Counted from the stretch's first letter, positions 44,838 through 57,397 are shown. The stretch: DNA of 64,000 nt from Clitoria ternatea (GCA_037962975.1 CM075672.1:54444501-54508500), one strand, 5' to 3'. Program-made: numbers and translations. Notes: generated by a model from the sequence alone, not told the origin.

Positions 44838-45221
44838 AAGGTTCTCACTAGTCTCAGGAACTCACTGGAGGATCCTTGAACCTTTCCTATTTCTCCTGGC
44901 CTTGGCCTGTCCTATATGACCTCATTTTATCCCATCTATTTTCCCCATTGTCCATTCTCTGTATTCTGTTTGACATACATGAATAAAACTTATCCCTTTT
45001 TTCGATACGTGTTATGAATTGCATTGATCTGATAAAATATTGTGTTTTTATAAAAAATAAATGAAAGAATGGTGTACATTTAAAGTCGTGAGGAACAAGA
45101 CGCTCTCATTACTCGATCTCGTCTTAGGCAATCATCACGAAGACTCAGCAGGCACGCGCCTCAAAGCTATGATCGCCTCTTTCATTCTTCTCTGTCCATG
45201 AGTTATTCTAAGGGTCGCGGT
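44838..45221 (+). repeat. 3' region tandem duplication, unit 2 (left part)
   Basis: It repeats 42317-42702 and then is interrupted by the nested gypsy element. It continues at 57398 with TTCACAGGACC, which joins perfectly to the unit 1 order at about 42703. The last five bases, GCGGT (45217-45221), form the target-site duplication. Confidence 0.9.
45217..45221 (+). repeat. Target-site duplication GCGGT (left)
   Basis: GCGGT precedes the element start TGTAACATCC and recurs at 57393-57397 right after the element end GTCACA. Confidence 0.9.
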
Positions 45222-45392
45222 TGTAACATCCTGTTTTTAATAATAGTTCTATTTTGTAAATTATGAGGTATGGAAGGTATTAAGTGATAATCAATGAATA
45301 AAACACCCAATGGATGGCTTGTATTACTTCAAAAATTCTATTTTGGAGTATAATTATGGAATTTATATAGTCCTTTAGAGATATTATTCTTT

Positions 45393-46512
45393 TTCCGAGT
45401 GAAACATGCCTTAGAAAGAACTTTCCGAGTGAAAAAGGGACTCTGTTCCGAGTGAAAGAGAAAAATTCCGAGTGAAGGTAGAGATTCTGAGTGAAGGTTG
45501 TGTTTTCCAAGTGGAACATGGCTGAGAGGGTTTCTTCCGAGTGGAGTCCTTGTTACTGATAGAACCACTTCTAGGTGAAAGAATCTGAGTGACTCACCTT
45601 GGAGTGACTCATTGCCGAGTTAAATATCTTGAAATGACTCATTTCCGAGTCAAGTATTTTCGAATAACTCGTTTCCGAGTCAAATGCTTCTGAATGACTC
45701 GTTTCCGAGTCAATCATGGTCAGATGTTGTAATTCTGAATGAAAGTTCACTGAGTGCCTTCATTTTCAAGTGAAGTACAGAGGAAAATGTATTTCCGAGT
45801 GCTAGGGTTTCGACTGGGGACACACGATGTATGATTGTCTAGATGTGCACTGGAATAACTTCCTGTGAGTGAAGAAGAAAAGAGGTCAGCTTTGGGAATG
45901 AGATGCCGAGTGAAAGCTGGTCAGGTAATGTGTCAATCCTGAAATAAGATTCCGAGTGAGTGAACAACTATGGGGGAGAATCAGTTTCTGAAAAGTTTTA
46001 CCAAGTGGAACCGTGTGTGTGTGGAGACTCGGATTTGGAATGAAATTACCGAGTGGAAGTCTGAGACAGAGAAAGAACTCGGGCTGGATTGATTTTGCCG
46101 AGTAGAGGTCTGAGTGCCTTGAGTCGATTTTGAAGGATTTGTGCCGAGTGAAAACCTAAGTGTTATAAGTCGATTTTAATTGATTTTATTGAGTGGACAA
46201 TTGATTGAGATGAGCCGGTTTCGTAGTAAATAGTCGAGTGACAGACGCTGTGAGTGTGAGTCGGCCCTGGAATGAGTTGGTTGAATGAATAATGGGTCGG
46301 TTTTGAGAGATTTTGTCAAGGAAAAAAAACGAGTGATGGGAGTCAGTTTTGGTGGGACTTGCTGACTGAAAACCCAAGTGTTGAGGAGCCTAGTTAAACG
46401 AGTGGGTATATGCTTGGGAATGTGAAGATAGTCCAGGAGCGACTTAGCTGGGTGAAGGACCCAATGGAAGGAGTCGGTTATAGAACAGGCTCACCGAGTA
46501 AAACCGAGTAGA
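45393..46512. repeat. CCGAGTGA motif array in nested gypsy 5' LTR
   Basis: CCGAGTGA, CCGAGTGG and TTTCCGAGTCA variants recur at 20-60 bp spacing. Around 45600-45720 the words GAATGACTCGTTTCCGAGTC form nearly regular repeats with inverted halves (GACTC and GAGTC). Confidence 0.8.
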
Positions 46513-46550
46513 TGAAGGGTCGATTTTGGGAATGACAACCTCTGGTCGGA

Positions 46551-46715
46551 TTTCGCTTAAGCGAATGAATTCCTCGCTTAAGCGAGCGAAGAGTGGAATA
46601 AGTCAGGCTTGTGTGTCTCGCTCAAGTGACTCGGAATTCGCTTGAGCGAAACTCCCTTCTGCCAGTGCAATGTATGGCACTCGCTCAAGCGAGAGAGGAT
46701 TTCGCTTCAGCGAGA
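46551..46715. repeat. TCGCTTAAGCGA palindrome array in nested gypsy 5' LTR
   Basis: Six to eight motifs of the form TTCGCTTAAGCGAA, CGCTCAAGCGAG and TTCGCTTGAGCGAA, several of them perfect palindromes, follow directly after the CCGAGTGA array. The counterpart in the 3' LTR is 55215-55385. Confidence 0.85.
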
Positions 46716-47319
46716 AGGACTTGGATTTCCTTCTCTTCACGTTATTGACAATTTCCAATAGGCATATATGCTGACTGGGTAGAATTCCAGTCGGTTTAGA
46801 GGCTGACCGAGTGGAATTTCAGTCGGTATTCAGTGTTAGAATTAACTTTTGACTCCAATTTTGTCCTCTTATGCATATTTTAATATATCTGATCCAATTA
46901 TTCACCCTAGTGTGTGTGGACGGCCAGAAGTGGACATTATAGAGCTCACTTTCTTATCTCAACCTCCTTTATTTTTCCACAATCAATCCACTAACAGCCC
47001 ACTAAAAATCCACTCACAAGGATAGTGTTCCCCACTTGTCTTTGCATTATTAACACTGCCTCTGTTAAGACCAGAACTCCTGAGAACAAAGTTAGTAAAT
47101 CTTCTTCCTCTCTTTTACTCTTCTCCATCAAGGCCCTTCGATCTGAAGCTAGGACAGCAAGGAGACCATTTTCAATCAGCCAACTATCTTCAATCCAAGT
47201 AAGAGGGGACAGGGTTGTGAATAATTATAAAATGGGTAGAATTGTATGCTGTCCTAGGATTCCAGTTTTATTTTCGTATATTGTTGCTCAATTTTGAAGC
47301 TGAAAATGTATGAATTTGA

Positions 47320-48000
47320 TTCTGACTTCTTCATCAACTTGTAGACCTTTTTGTTATGTGAATTTTGAGACCTGAATAAACTTATTTGGATATGTATAGC
47401 AAAAGTTAAAGCCAAAATACTACAGCATGTTCGTGTGGAATATTTATCCTATGTTTTGTGTATATATTAATATTATGAGAATTGTACATGCATAATCAGC
47501 CTTTGATGTCTTCACTAAAGTTGTATATATTTATGTTGTGGTTCTATAGAAAGTAGTTTCAAGTTAAAAAGATGCTTGTAGCTCTAGATATGCCCAAAAT
47601 ACAGAAGTATGTTCATGCTAAAAATTTGTTAACAATGAAATACGAATTTATTTTTAAAACTGGGAATTTTGTGGTGAGAATTAGTGATTGGTGTCTTCAT
47701 GAAAGTTGTATATATTTGTGTTAGGAGTAATTTAGAACTAGTCCCATTCCAAAATTATTTTTGTAGCTCCAGAAACGTTGAAAATACTAACATATGTATG
47801 TTTTGAAAACTCTCTTTGAGGCAGTTTTGTATTCTGTGGATAAGAGGCGTTTCTGTTTGGAATTTGAAATTATGGCCTTCATGAAAGTTGTAGATAATTC
47901 TATTATTGAACTACAGAAAGTTGAATCACATAAAAAGGATTTGATTTGCTCATGTTATGACTATTTTACTAACGTATGTTGCTGTTGGAAATGCTGAAAC
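47320..48000 (+). repeat. About 185-bp degenerate tandem repeats with CTTCATGAAAGTTGTA
   Basis: Four diverged copies start near 47325, 47508, 47695 and 47877. Each has (G)TCTTCAT(G)AAAGTTGTAGAT and later a word like TTGTAGCTC...AAAATAC. The third and fourth copies are missing from the 3' LTR. Confidence 0.65.
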
Positions 48001-48441
48001 TTACCTAACATGATTATTATGGATGAAAATGTAGTTTCCTCTATGGGTAACAATTTATTATTGAATTATTGAGAGATTATGAAGTATTATGGATGTTGAT
48101 GAGTGTCTAATAAGTATTATACAGTTTGTGTATTTTGGTGGTGAATAATTATGAATGACTATATTAATATATATACATGAATGCCTTGCGGTTATTGATA
48201 CATGTGGTTGAAACAGTAAATCCATGATTCTGAAAATTATTATATGTGATTTGTCCTTTGAGGACCTGTGGTTTTCCAAGTGGTTTTGGAAATGTTGATA
48301 TCATGGTATGTTAAATGATAAAGAGAATTAAAGGCATTCATGCATCATAAGCATTTGGACGTACCATGGAATTTTAGGGGTTCCATGATTGCCTACCCTG
48401 GTGGGGGGTTACTCTATGATGAGTTTAAGCCCTATTTTTGT

Positions 48442-48612
48442 AGGAGCCATGGAGTGTAGGGATTCATGGTTATGCTAAGTCCTACTTGTGTACTTGGTAC
48501 TGTAGGAGCCATGAAGGTGTAGGGATTCATGGTTATGCTAATTCCTACTTGTGCACTTATTTTCACAGGAGCCATGAAGATGTAGGGATTCATGGTTATG
48601 CTAATTCCTACT
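48442..48612 (+). repeat. Three 62-63 bp tandem repeats in LTR
   Basis: Copies start AGGAGCCATG at 48442, 48504 and 48567 and each contains GTAGGGATTCATGGTTATGC. The 3' LTR has the same three at 56722-56893. Confidence 0.85.
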
Positions 48613-49115
48613 GGAGTCTCTATGAGACTTTTTACTGCAGTATTCCCACCAAACCAAATGGATCCAGCATGACATCATTTGACTAATTAAAGATTTATTA
48701 ATTATAAACGAACTTGTTTGGCATATTCATCATATCATTATGCCTTGTTGGTTGAGTTTGTGCAATTCTATTTATTTTATAATTATTCTATATTCTGTCT
48801 CACTCTTACATTAATTTTTACAGTGAATGCTACACAGAATGAAGAGTGCTGCCATGAATGAAGTTTATGTGAATTATCACTTGGAATTTGACTTTATTTT
48901 AATTTAATGGGTTGTAATAATATAACGTATCATGTACTGTTATTTTCCTAAATCGTTTCCACTATATAAATATTTCATGACTCTAATTATTCACGACTAG
49001 TATGTATGATAATATTCCGCGTTTATCAACTTTTACATGACTTATTACAAATTTCAAAAATGATTTTTAAAACGTGAAAAATTTATTCGAGAAATCACTA
49101 AGGACGTCACATTGG

Positions 49116-49127
49116 TGGTATCAGAGC
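49116..49127 (+). promoter_or_regulatory. Primer-binding site of nested gypsy element
   Basis: TGGTATCAGAGC, matching the initiator tRNA-Met site, lies four bases after the LTR end. Confidence 0.85.
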
Positions 49128-49406
49128 ATTTTCAAAAATTCAGGACCAATTGCTATGACATGTATTGCTTCTTGATATACTATGTGAATTGTTTGATTAC
49201 TTGTTTGAAATTATGTTAAGTGTGTGCTATATGACTTGTGTCTAACTGATAAATTACAAAATGATTTGTTTGATTACTGCTTGGTAATATGATAAATGTG
49301 TTATACAATTTATTGCTTAACTGATAAACTGTAGAATACTTATAGTTATATTATAATACAATATATTTTCCCTTAGAATTAGTATAAACCAAACTACGAA
49401 TGTAGG

Positions 49407-50276
49407 ATGGCAAGAAACAATAACAACGATATGGCAGCTGCTTTCAACCGCTTGGCTGAAGCCATAGAGAGGCAAAATCAACCAAGAAGTGCTAGAGGAC
49501 TTTACGGATTAGATCACTTCCTAAAAAGGAAGCCATCACAATTCAAAGGAGGTTATAATCTGGAGGTAGCATACCTATGGGTTAAGGAAATGGAGCACAT
49601 CTTCCGAGCCTTGCCCTGCACAGAATTTGAAAAGGTGGAGTATGCCACTTATATGATGGTTGAGGAAGTAGAAAACTGGTGGATACATGCCAGAACTCGT
49701 ATGATTGAAACTGACAGACCTTTAGACTGGATCAACTTTAAAGACTATTTCCTGGAGAAATATTTTCCAGCAAGTGTGAAAAGCCGAAAAGAGCTGGAAT
49801 TTATGGAGCTGAAACAAGGCTTAATGTCTGTTAGTGAGTATGCTACGAAATTTAAGGAATTATCTCTCTTTTACCCTCATTTTCAACAAGCTAGTGCTGA
49901 AGCCTCAAAATGTGTCAAATTCGAGAACGGGCTGAATCTTGAAATCAAAGAGGCTATCGGGTATCAAGAAATTCAGAGTTTCCCCATCTTGATCAATAAA
50001 TACCGAATTTTTAAAGAAAATCACCAAGCCAGATTGGCACAAGAAAAGGCCAATAGGCAACTGAGACCTCAACTCGTTGCCTTCAAAAGGAGAGGATCGT
50101 TCTATCCGAGTCGTTTCAAAGGAGGATCATCATCATCATCTTCTGAGAGACGTAACAATATGAGGTGTCTTAAGTGCGGAGGTAATCATCATATACGTGA
50201 TTGTACCAGACGTCTTGAAGATGTCACTTGCTATTGTTGTAATCAGAAAGGTCACATCAGTCCAAATTGCCCTTAG
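49407..50276 (+). pseudogene. gag: Gag of nested gypsy element
   Basis: A frame of 289 codons starts 280 bp after the PBS (MARNNNNDMAAAFNRL). It has a capsid region (residues 40-200; ELEFMELKQGLMSVSEYATKF), a serine-rich basic linker, and two zinc knuckles, CLKCGGNHHIRDC and CYCCNQKGHISPNC, at the end. TAG at 50274 closes it where CAG fits (CP-stop-NHHNNN). A second stop, TAA at 50328, lies in the linker to protease. The frame is otherwise continuous with pol. Confidence 0.9.
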
Positions 50277-51593
50277 AACCACCACAACAACAACAACACT
50301 ATGAATCATCAAAAAGGTTCCAACTATTAAGGAGGTCGTGGAGGAAACACACGTGCTGATCAACCTCCAAGACAGAATAGGGGATCAACAAACCAAAGAT
50401 TGCAACCGGCAACAGGAAGAGTCTTTGCCATCAGTGGTTCAGAGGCAGACCAAGCAGACGATCTTGTGCAAAGTAAGTGTGAGATCAATGGTACTATTTT
50501 ATCTGTGTTATTTGATTCTGGTGCTACTCATTCTTTTATTTCTGAGGAGTGTGTCAGACGTCTTCAATTACCTGTGAAGTCTATGATATATGATCTGACT
50601 GTTTCCACTCCCACCGGTACACAACTTAGGACTACTAAGGTGTGTAGCGATTGTTCTGTGCTCATAGAAGGTAGAAACTTTCTTGTCGATCTTGTTTGTT
50701 TACCTTTGAAGGATCTGGAAGTAATTCTAGGGATGAACTGGTTATCAGCGAATCGAGTCTTGGTGGATTGTCATAACAAGATCGTGATATTTCCATCAGA
50801 AGAAAATCTTATTTCTGACAATCTCAAGATTTTTGCCTTACAAGGTGAAATTCAATTATTTGCCTTGTTTATTCTTTCCAAAGGAGATGGTGAATCTAAA
50901 ACAATCGAGATGCCAGTTGTTTCTGAATTCCCTGAAGTATTTCCCAAGGATGTCTCAAGTTTACCTCTAGAACGAGAGATAGAATTCTCAATTGATTTAA
51001 TTCCAGGAGCAGAACCAGTATCTAAGGCCCCATATCGTATGTCACCTATTGAACTGGCAGAACTGAAGAAGCAAATTGAGGAGTTGTTGGAGAAACATTT
51101 CATCAGGCCTAGTGTGTCACCATGGGGAGTGTCAGTATTACTTGTCAACAAGAAAAATGGAAGCATGAGATTATGTGTAGATTATTGTCAGTTGAACAAA
51201 TTGACGGTGAAGAATAGATATCCTTTTCCCAGAATTGATGATTTGATAGATCAATTGAGAGGTGCTACTATATTTTCCAAGATTGATCTACGATCGGGAT
51301 ACCATCAGATTCGTGTCAAGTCTGAGGATATTCTGAAGACAGCCTTTAGAACACGCTATGGTCATTACGAGTATCTTGTGATGCCCTTCGGAGTAACCAA
51401 TGCTCCAGCTATGTTCATGGATTACATGAATCGAGTGTTTCATTCATACTTGGATCAGTTTGTTATTATTTTTATTGATGACATTCTGATTTATTCTAAG
51501 ACATGGGAGGAGCATGAAAAGCATCTTAGAGTGGTATTGCAGATCCTGAAAGAGAAGCAGTTATATGCTAAGTTGTCTAAATGTGAATTCTAG
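50277..51593 (+). pseudogene. pol: Protease and reverse transcriptase of nested gypsy element
   Basis: This lies in the same frame as gag. Protease carries LFDSGATHSF with DSG at 50514-50522. RT follows with PYRMSPIELAELKKQIEELL, LVNKKNGSMRLCVDYCQLNK, KIDLRSGYHQIRVKSEDI, MPFGVTNAPAMFMDYMN and the catalytic FIDDILIYSK (FIDD at 51471-51482). The open part 50400-51593 spans 397 codons. TAG at 51591 interrupts CEFW-LKEV, consistent with TGG to TAG. Confidence 0.92.
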
Positions 51594-52427
51594 TTGAAAG
51601 AGGTAAAGTTCCTAGGCCATGTAATCTCAAGCGAAGGAGTGTCTGTGGACCCTTCTAAAATAGAAGCTGTAACAAACTGGGAGAGACCTACTTTAGTCAC
51701 TGAAATACAAAGCTTCCTAGGGTTAGCTGGTTATTATCGGAGATTCATCGAGGAGTTTTCTCGAATTGTCCTACCAATGACTCGTCTAACCCGGAAGAAT
51801 CAACCTTTTGTTTGGATTCCAGAGTGTGAGAAAAGTTTCTAGGAACTAAAAACGAAGCTTACATCTGCTCCAGTTTTAACTTTGCCTAATCCACAAGAAG
51901 ACTTTGTGGTTTATTGCGATGCTTCTAAGATGGGCTTAGGTTGTGTTTTGATGCAACAACGAAAGGTGGTTGCCTATGCTTCTTGACAGTTGAGACCACA
52001 TGAGATGAACTACCCGACGCATGATCTAGAATTGGCAACAGTGGTATTTGCTCTGAAAATCTGGAGACACCATTTGTATGGAGTCAAGTTTAAAGTGTTC
52101 AGTGACCACAAGAGCTTAAAGTATTTGTTCGATCAGAAGGAATTGAACATGAGGCAGCGTAGGTGGATGAAGTTTCTTAAAGATTATGATTTTGATTTGA
52201 AGTACCATCCAGGAAAAGCAAATATGGTAGCAGATGCACTTAGCAGGAAATCCATTCATATGGCATCCTTAATGGTAAAAAAGATGGAGATGATAGAACA
52301 GTTCAGAGATATGAACTTGGGTATGGAGTTGAAATCTTCAAAAAGTATGACTTTGGGAACTTTGAAGATAACCAATGATTTTCTGAAGCTAATAGGTGAA
52401 AGGCAGACAGAGGACTTGCAATTATAG
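51594..52427 (+). pseudogene. pol: RT thumb and RNase H of nested gypsy element
   Basis: The frame is unchanged. KFLGHVISSEGVSVDP and SFLGLAGYYRRFIEEFS precede a TAG at 51840. RNase H follows with YCDASKMGLGCVLMQ, a TGA at 51984 in ASRQL (CGA to TGA), then HDLELATVVFALKIWRHHLYG and YHPGKANMVADALSRKS. It closes with TAG at 52425 where CAG fits. Confidence 0.9.
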
Positions 52428-53786
52428 GAGTTGAGAGAGTTGCAGGAGAACGGAAAGGATATGGGATTACAAGAAGGATCAGATGGAATTTGGAGAATCA
52501 GAAGCAGAATTTGTGTACCAGATGATACTAATCTAAGAAGAACAATCCTAGAAGAAGCGCATAAAAGTATGTTGAGCATTCATCCTAGATCAACTAAGAT
52601 GTATCAAGACCTGAAGAAAAGCTTTCGAGGGCCAAGGATGAAGAAAGAAATAGCTGAATATGTGTCTTCATATCTGGTGTATCAAAAAGCCAAAGTGGAA
52701 CATCAAAAGCCATCTAGTGAACTACAACCATTGGAGATTCCTGTCTGGAAATAGGATGACATTTCAATGGACTTTGTGTCAGGTTTACCAAGGACACGTT
52801 TAGGAAATGATGCAATTTGGGTTATTGTAGACAGATTGACTAAGTCTGCTCACTTCCTTCCAATGAATATGAAGAATTCTCTACAAAAGTTGGCACAATT
52901 ATATGTGAAAGAGATCGTGAGACTTCATGGTGTACCATCCAGTATTGTGTCAGATAGAGATCCTAGGTTCACTTCCCGATTCTGGGGAAGCTTGTATCAG
53001 GAGTTGGGTTCGAGACTTCGATTAAGTTCAGCTTACCATCCCCAAACAGATGGACAGTCAGAGCGTACCATACAAAGTTTAAAAGACTTACTGCGATCTT
53101 GTGTACTTGAACATGGTGGTATTTGGGAGCAGTTTCTTCCACTAATTGAATTCACGTATAACAATAGTTACCATAGCAGTATTGGTATGGCTCCATTTGA
53201 AGCATTGTATGGTAGAAAGTGTCGCACGCCCCTTTGTTGGTTAAAAACTGGTGAAAGTTTGGCGTTAGGACCTGAAATTGTACAGCAGACTACTGAACAA
53301 ATAGAAATAATCAGAGAGAAGATGAAGGCATCCCAAGATAGACAAAAGCACTATTATGATAAAAGGAGGAAACCACTTGAATTTTAGGTTGGTGATCATG
53401 TATTTTTGAAGGTTTCACCTCACAAGGGGATTGGTCAAGCATTGAAGAGTAAGAAGTTAAGTCCAAGGTTCATTGGACCATATGAAATTCTAAAGAGAAT
53501 TGGCACAGTGGCTTATCAGATTGCACTTCCTCCTCATCTTGCAAATTTGCACAATGTGTTCCATGTATCATAATTGAGGAAGTATGTACAAGACCCCAGT
53601 CATGTGATTGCTACTGATGATGTTGAAGTTAGAGAAAATCTGACCATCCCTACAGAACCCACACAGATCATAGAAAGGTCGATTAAACACCTGAGAAACA
53701 AGAATGTACCATTACTGAAGGTTGCATGGAAACAAGGAAATGATGTAACTCTGACTTGGGTGCGTGAAGATGCTATGAGGACGTAA
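52428..53786 (+). pseudogene. pol: Integrase and chromodomain-like tail of nested gypsy element
   Basis: Integrase shows SMDFVSGLP (first D), VSDRDPRFTSRFWG (second D), YHPQTDGQSERTIQSL (catalytic E), the LKTGESLALGPEIV region and FIGPYEILKRIGTVAY. The tail IKHLRNKNVPLLKVAW and TWVRED resembles the chromodomain-type end of Tekay/Del elements. Stops at 52752, 53385 and 53571 (TGG to TAG, CAG to TAG, CAA to TAA) interrupt the frame, which ends at 53786. The HHCC zinc domain at the start is only partly recognisable (VYQKAKVEHQ in place of VCQ). Confidence 0.88.
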
Positions 53787-53843
53787 TACCCAGAATTGTT
53801 TCACTGAGGAGTGTGTTATGTTAAATTTCGAGGACAAAATTTT

Positions 53844-53860
53844 TATTAGGGTGGGAGAAA
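53844..53860 (+). promoter_or_regulatory. Polypurine tract of nested gypsy element
   Basis: TATTAGGGTGGGAGAAA directly precedes the 3' LTR start TGTAACATCC. Confidence 0.8.
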
Positions 53861-56800
53861 TGTAACATCCTGTTTTTAATAATAGTTCTATTTTGTAAAT
53901 TATGAGGTATGGAAGGTCTTAAGTGATAATCAATAAATAAAACACCCAATGGATGGCTTGTATTACTTCAAAAATTCCATTTTGGAGTATAATTATGGAA
54001 TTTATATAGACCTTTAGAGATATTATTCTTTTTCCAAGTGAAACATGCCTTAGAAAGAACTTTCCGAGTAAAAAAGGGACTCTGTTCCGAGTGAAAGAGA
54101 AAAATTCCAAGTGAAGGTAGAGATTCCGAGTGAAGGTTGTGTTTTCCGAGTGGAACATGGCCGAGAGGGTTTCTTCCGAGTGGAGTCCTTGTCTCAGAGG
54201 CACTTATGAGTGAAGTGGGACTGATAGAACCACTTCTGGGTGAAAGAATCCGAGTGACTCACCTTGGAGTGACTCACTGCCGAGTCAAATATCTTCAAAT
54301 GACTCATTTCCAAGTCAAGTATTTTTGAATAACTCGTTTCTGGGTCAAATGCTTCTGAATGACTCATTTCCGAGTTAATCATGGTCAGACGTTGCAATTC
54401 TGAATGAAAGTTCACTGAGTGGCTTCATTTTCGAGTGAAGTACAAAGGAAAATGTATTTCCGAGTGGTAGGGTTCTGACTGGGGACACACGGTGTATGAT
54501 TGTCCAGATGTGCACTGGAATAACTTTGTGTGAGTGAAGAAGAAAAGAGGTAAGCTTTGGGAATGAGATGCCGAGTGAAAGCTGGTCAGGTAATGTGTCA
54601 ATCCTGAAATGAGATTCCGAGTGAGTGAACAACTATAGGGGAGAATCGGTTTCTGAAAAGTTTTACTGAGTGGAACCGTGTGTGTGTGGAGACTCGGATT
54701 TGGAATGAAATTACCGAGTGGAAGTCTGAGTGAGAGAAAGAACTCACGCTGGATTGATTTTGCCGAGTAGAGGTCCGAGTGCCGTTAGTCAATTTTGATG
54801 GATTTGTGCCGAGTGAAAACCTGAGTGTTATAAGTCGGTTTTAATTGATTTTACCGAGTGAACGATTGATTGAGATAAGCCGGTTTCGTAGTAAATAGCC
54901 GAGTGACAGACGCTGTGAGTGTGAGTCGGCCCTGGAATGAGTTGGTTGAATGAATAATGGGTCGGTTTTGAGAGATTTTGTCAAGGAAAAAAAACAAGTG
55001 ATGGGAGTTAGTTTTAGTGGGACATGCTGATTGAAAACCCAAGTGTTGAGGAGCCTAGTTAAACGAGTGGGTATATGCTTGGCAATGTGAAGATAGTCCA
55101 GGAGCGACTTAGCTGGGTGAAGGACCCAATGGAAGGAGTCGGTTATAGAACAGGCTCACTGAGTAAAACCGAGTAGATGAAGGGTCGGTTTTGGGAATGA
55201 CAACCTCTGGTCGGATTTTGCTTAAGCGAATGAATTCCTCACTTAAGCGAGTGAAGAGTGGAATAAGTGAGGCTTGTGTGTCTCGCTCAAGCGATTCAGA
55301 ATTCGCTTGAGCGAAACTCCCTTCTGCCGGTGCAATGTATAGCACTCGCTCAAGCGAGAGAGGATTTCGCTTAAGCGAGAAGGACTCGGATTTCCTTCTT
55401 TTCACGTTATTGACAATTTCCAGTAGGCATATATGCTGACTGGGTAGAATTCCAGTCGGTTTAGAGGCTGACCAAGTGGAATTTCAGTCGGTATTCAGTG
55501 TTAGAATTAACTTTTGACTCCAATTTTGTCCTCTTATGCATATTTTAATATATCTGATCCAATTATTCACCCTAGTGTGTGTGGATGGCCAGAAGTGGAC
55601 ATTATAGAGCTCACTTTCTTATCTCAACCTCCATTATTTTTCCACAATCAATCCACGAACAGCCCACTAAAAATCCACTCACAAGGATGATGTTCCCCAC
55701 TTGTCTTTGCATTATTAACACTGCCTCTGTTAAGACCAGAACTCCTGAGAACAAAGTCAGTAAATCTTCTTCCTCTCTTTTACTCTTCTCCATCAAGGCC
55801 CTTCGATCTGAAGCTAGGACAGCAAGGAGACCATTTTCAATCAGCCAACTATCTTCAATCCAAGTAAGAGGGGACAGGGTTGTGAATAATAATGAAATGG
55901 GTAGAATTGTATGCTGTCCTAGGATTCTAGTTTTATTATCATATATTGTTGCTCAATGTTGAAGCTGAAAACGTATGAATTTGATTCTGACTTCTTCATC
56001 AAAGTTGTAGATCTGTTTGTTATGTGAATTTTGAGACCTGAATCAACTAATTTGGATATGTATAGCAAAAGTTATAGCCAAAATTCTACAGCATGTTTGT
56101 GTGGAATATTTATCCTATGTTTTGTGTATATATTAATATTCTGAGAATTATACATGCATAATCAGCCTTTGATGTCTTCACAAAAGTTGTATATATTTAT
56201 GTTGTGGTTCTATATAAAGTAGTTTCAAGTTAAAAAGATGCTTGTAGCTCTAGATATGCCCAAAATACAGAAGTATGTTCATGCTGAAAATCTGTTAATA
56301 ATGAAATACAAATCTTATTTTTTAAACTGGGAATTTTGTGGTGAGAATTAGTGATCGGTGTCTTCATGAAAGTTGTAGATGAGTGTGTAATGAGTATTAT
56401 ACAATTTGTGTATTTTGGTGGTGAATAATTATGAATGACTAAATTAATATATATACATGAATGCCTTGCGGTTATTGATACATGTGGTTGAAACAGTAAA
56501 TCCATGATTCTGAAAATTATTATATGTGATGTGTCCTTTGAGGACCTGTGGTTTTCCAAGTGGTTTTGGAAATGTTGATATCATGGTATGTTAAATGATA
56601 AAGAGAATTAAAGGCATTTATGCATCATAAGCATTTGGACGTACCATGGAATTTTAAGGGTTCCATGATTGCCTACCCTGGTGGGGGGTTACTCTATGAT
56701 GAGTTTAAGCCCTATTTTTGCAGGAGCCATGGAGTGTAGGGATTCATGGTTATGCTAAGTCCTACTTGTGTACTTCGGTACTGCAGGAGCCATGAAGGTG

Positions 56801-57392
56801 TAGGGATTCATGGTTATGCTAATTCCTACTTATGCACTTATTTTCACAGGAGCCATGAAGATGTAGGGATTCATGGTTATGCTAATTCCTACTGGAGTCT
56901 CTATGTGACTTTTTACTGCAGTTTTCCCACCAAACCAAATGGATCCAGCATGACATCATTTGACTAATTAAAGATTTATTAATTATAAACGAACTTGTTT
57001 GGCATATTCATCATATCATTATGCCTTGTTGGTTGTGTTTGTGCAATTCTATTTATTTTATAATTATTCTATATTCTGTCTCACTCTTACATTAATTTTT
57101 ACAGTGAATGCTACACAGAATGAAGAGTGATGCCATGAATGAAGTTTATGTGAATTATCGCTTGGAATTTGACTTTATTTTAATTTAATGGGTTGTAATA
57201 ATATAACGTATCATGTAGTGTAATTTTTCTAAATCGTTTCCACTATATAAATATTTCATGACTCTAATTATTCACGACTAGTATGTATGCTAATATTCTG
57301 CGTTTATCAACTTTTACATGACTTATTACAAATTTCAAAAATAATTTTTAAAACGCAAAAAATTTATTCGAGAAATTACTAAGGACGTCACA
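53861..57392 (+). mobile_element. 3' LTR of nested gypsy element
   Basis: It is 3532 bp, highly similar to 45222-49111. It lacks about 385 bp corresponding to 47710-48095 (junction at about 56370) but retains about 25 bp at 54190-54220 that the 5' LTR has lost. It carries the CCGAGTGA array (about 54030-55180) and the TCGCTTAAGCGA array (55215-55385). The open frame 55579-55962 spans LTR sequence also found in the 5' LTR. Confidence 0.92.
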
Positions 57393-57397
57393 GCGGT
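57393..57397 (+). repeat. Target-site duplication GCGGT (right)
   Basis: It matches 45217-45221. The Ogre-like unit 2 sequence continues with TTCACAGGACC. Confidence 0.9.

Larger units (their letters stand above)
45222..49111 (+). mobile_element. 5' LTR of nested gypsy element
   Basis: TGTAACATCC to GACGTCACA, 3890 bp. In order it carries a CCGAGTGA array, a TCGCTTAAGCGA array, about 185-bp degenerate repeats and 62-63 bp repeats. It is about 360 bp longer than the 3' LTR, mainly because the 3' LTR lacks 47710-48095. Open frames at 47025-47297 and 47794-47997 fall in repeats or shared LTR sequence and are not supported as genes. Confidence 0.92.
45222..57392 (+). mobile_element. Complete nested Ty3/gypsy LTR retrotransposon
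   Basis: The element is 12,171 bp, with LTRs 45222-49111 and 53861-57392, PBS 49116, gag-pol in a single frame 49407-53786, and PPT 53844-53860. Boundaries are set by the GCGGT duplication. Protein motifs (GATHSFISEEC, PYRMSPIELAELKKQ, chromodomain-like end) fit the Tekay/Del group, as in the minus-strand element, but clade assignment is tentative. The integrity of LTRs and TSD against many nonsense codons suggests decay after insertion, without rearrangement. Confidence 0.92.

Noticed and set aside
47025..47297. Small ORF present in both gypsy LTRs (also 55579-55962)
   Set aside because: Presence in both follows from LTR identity; the N-terminal ends differ and no domain is seen.
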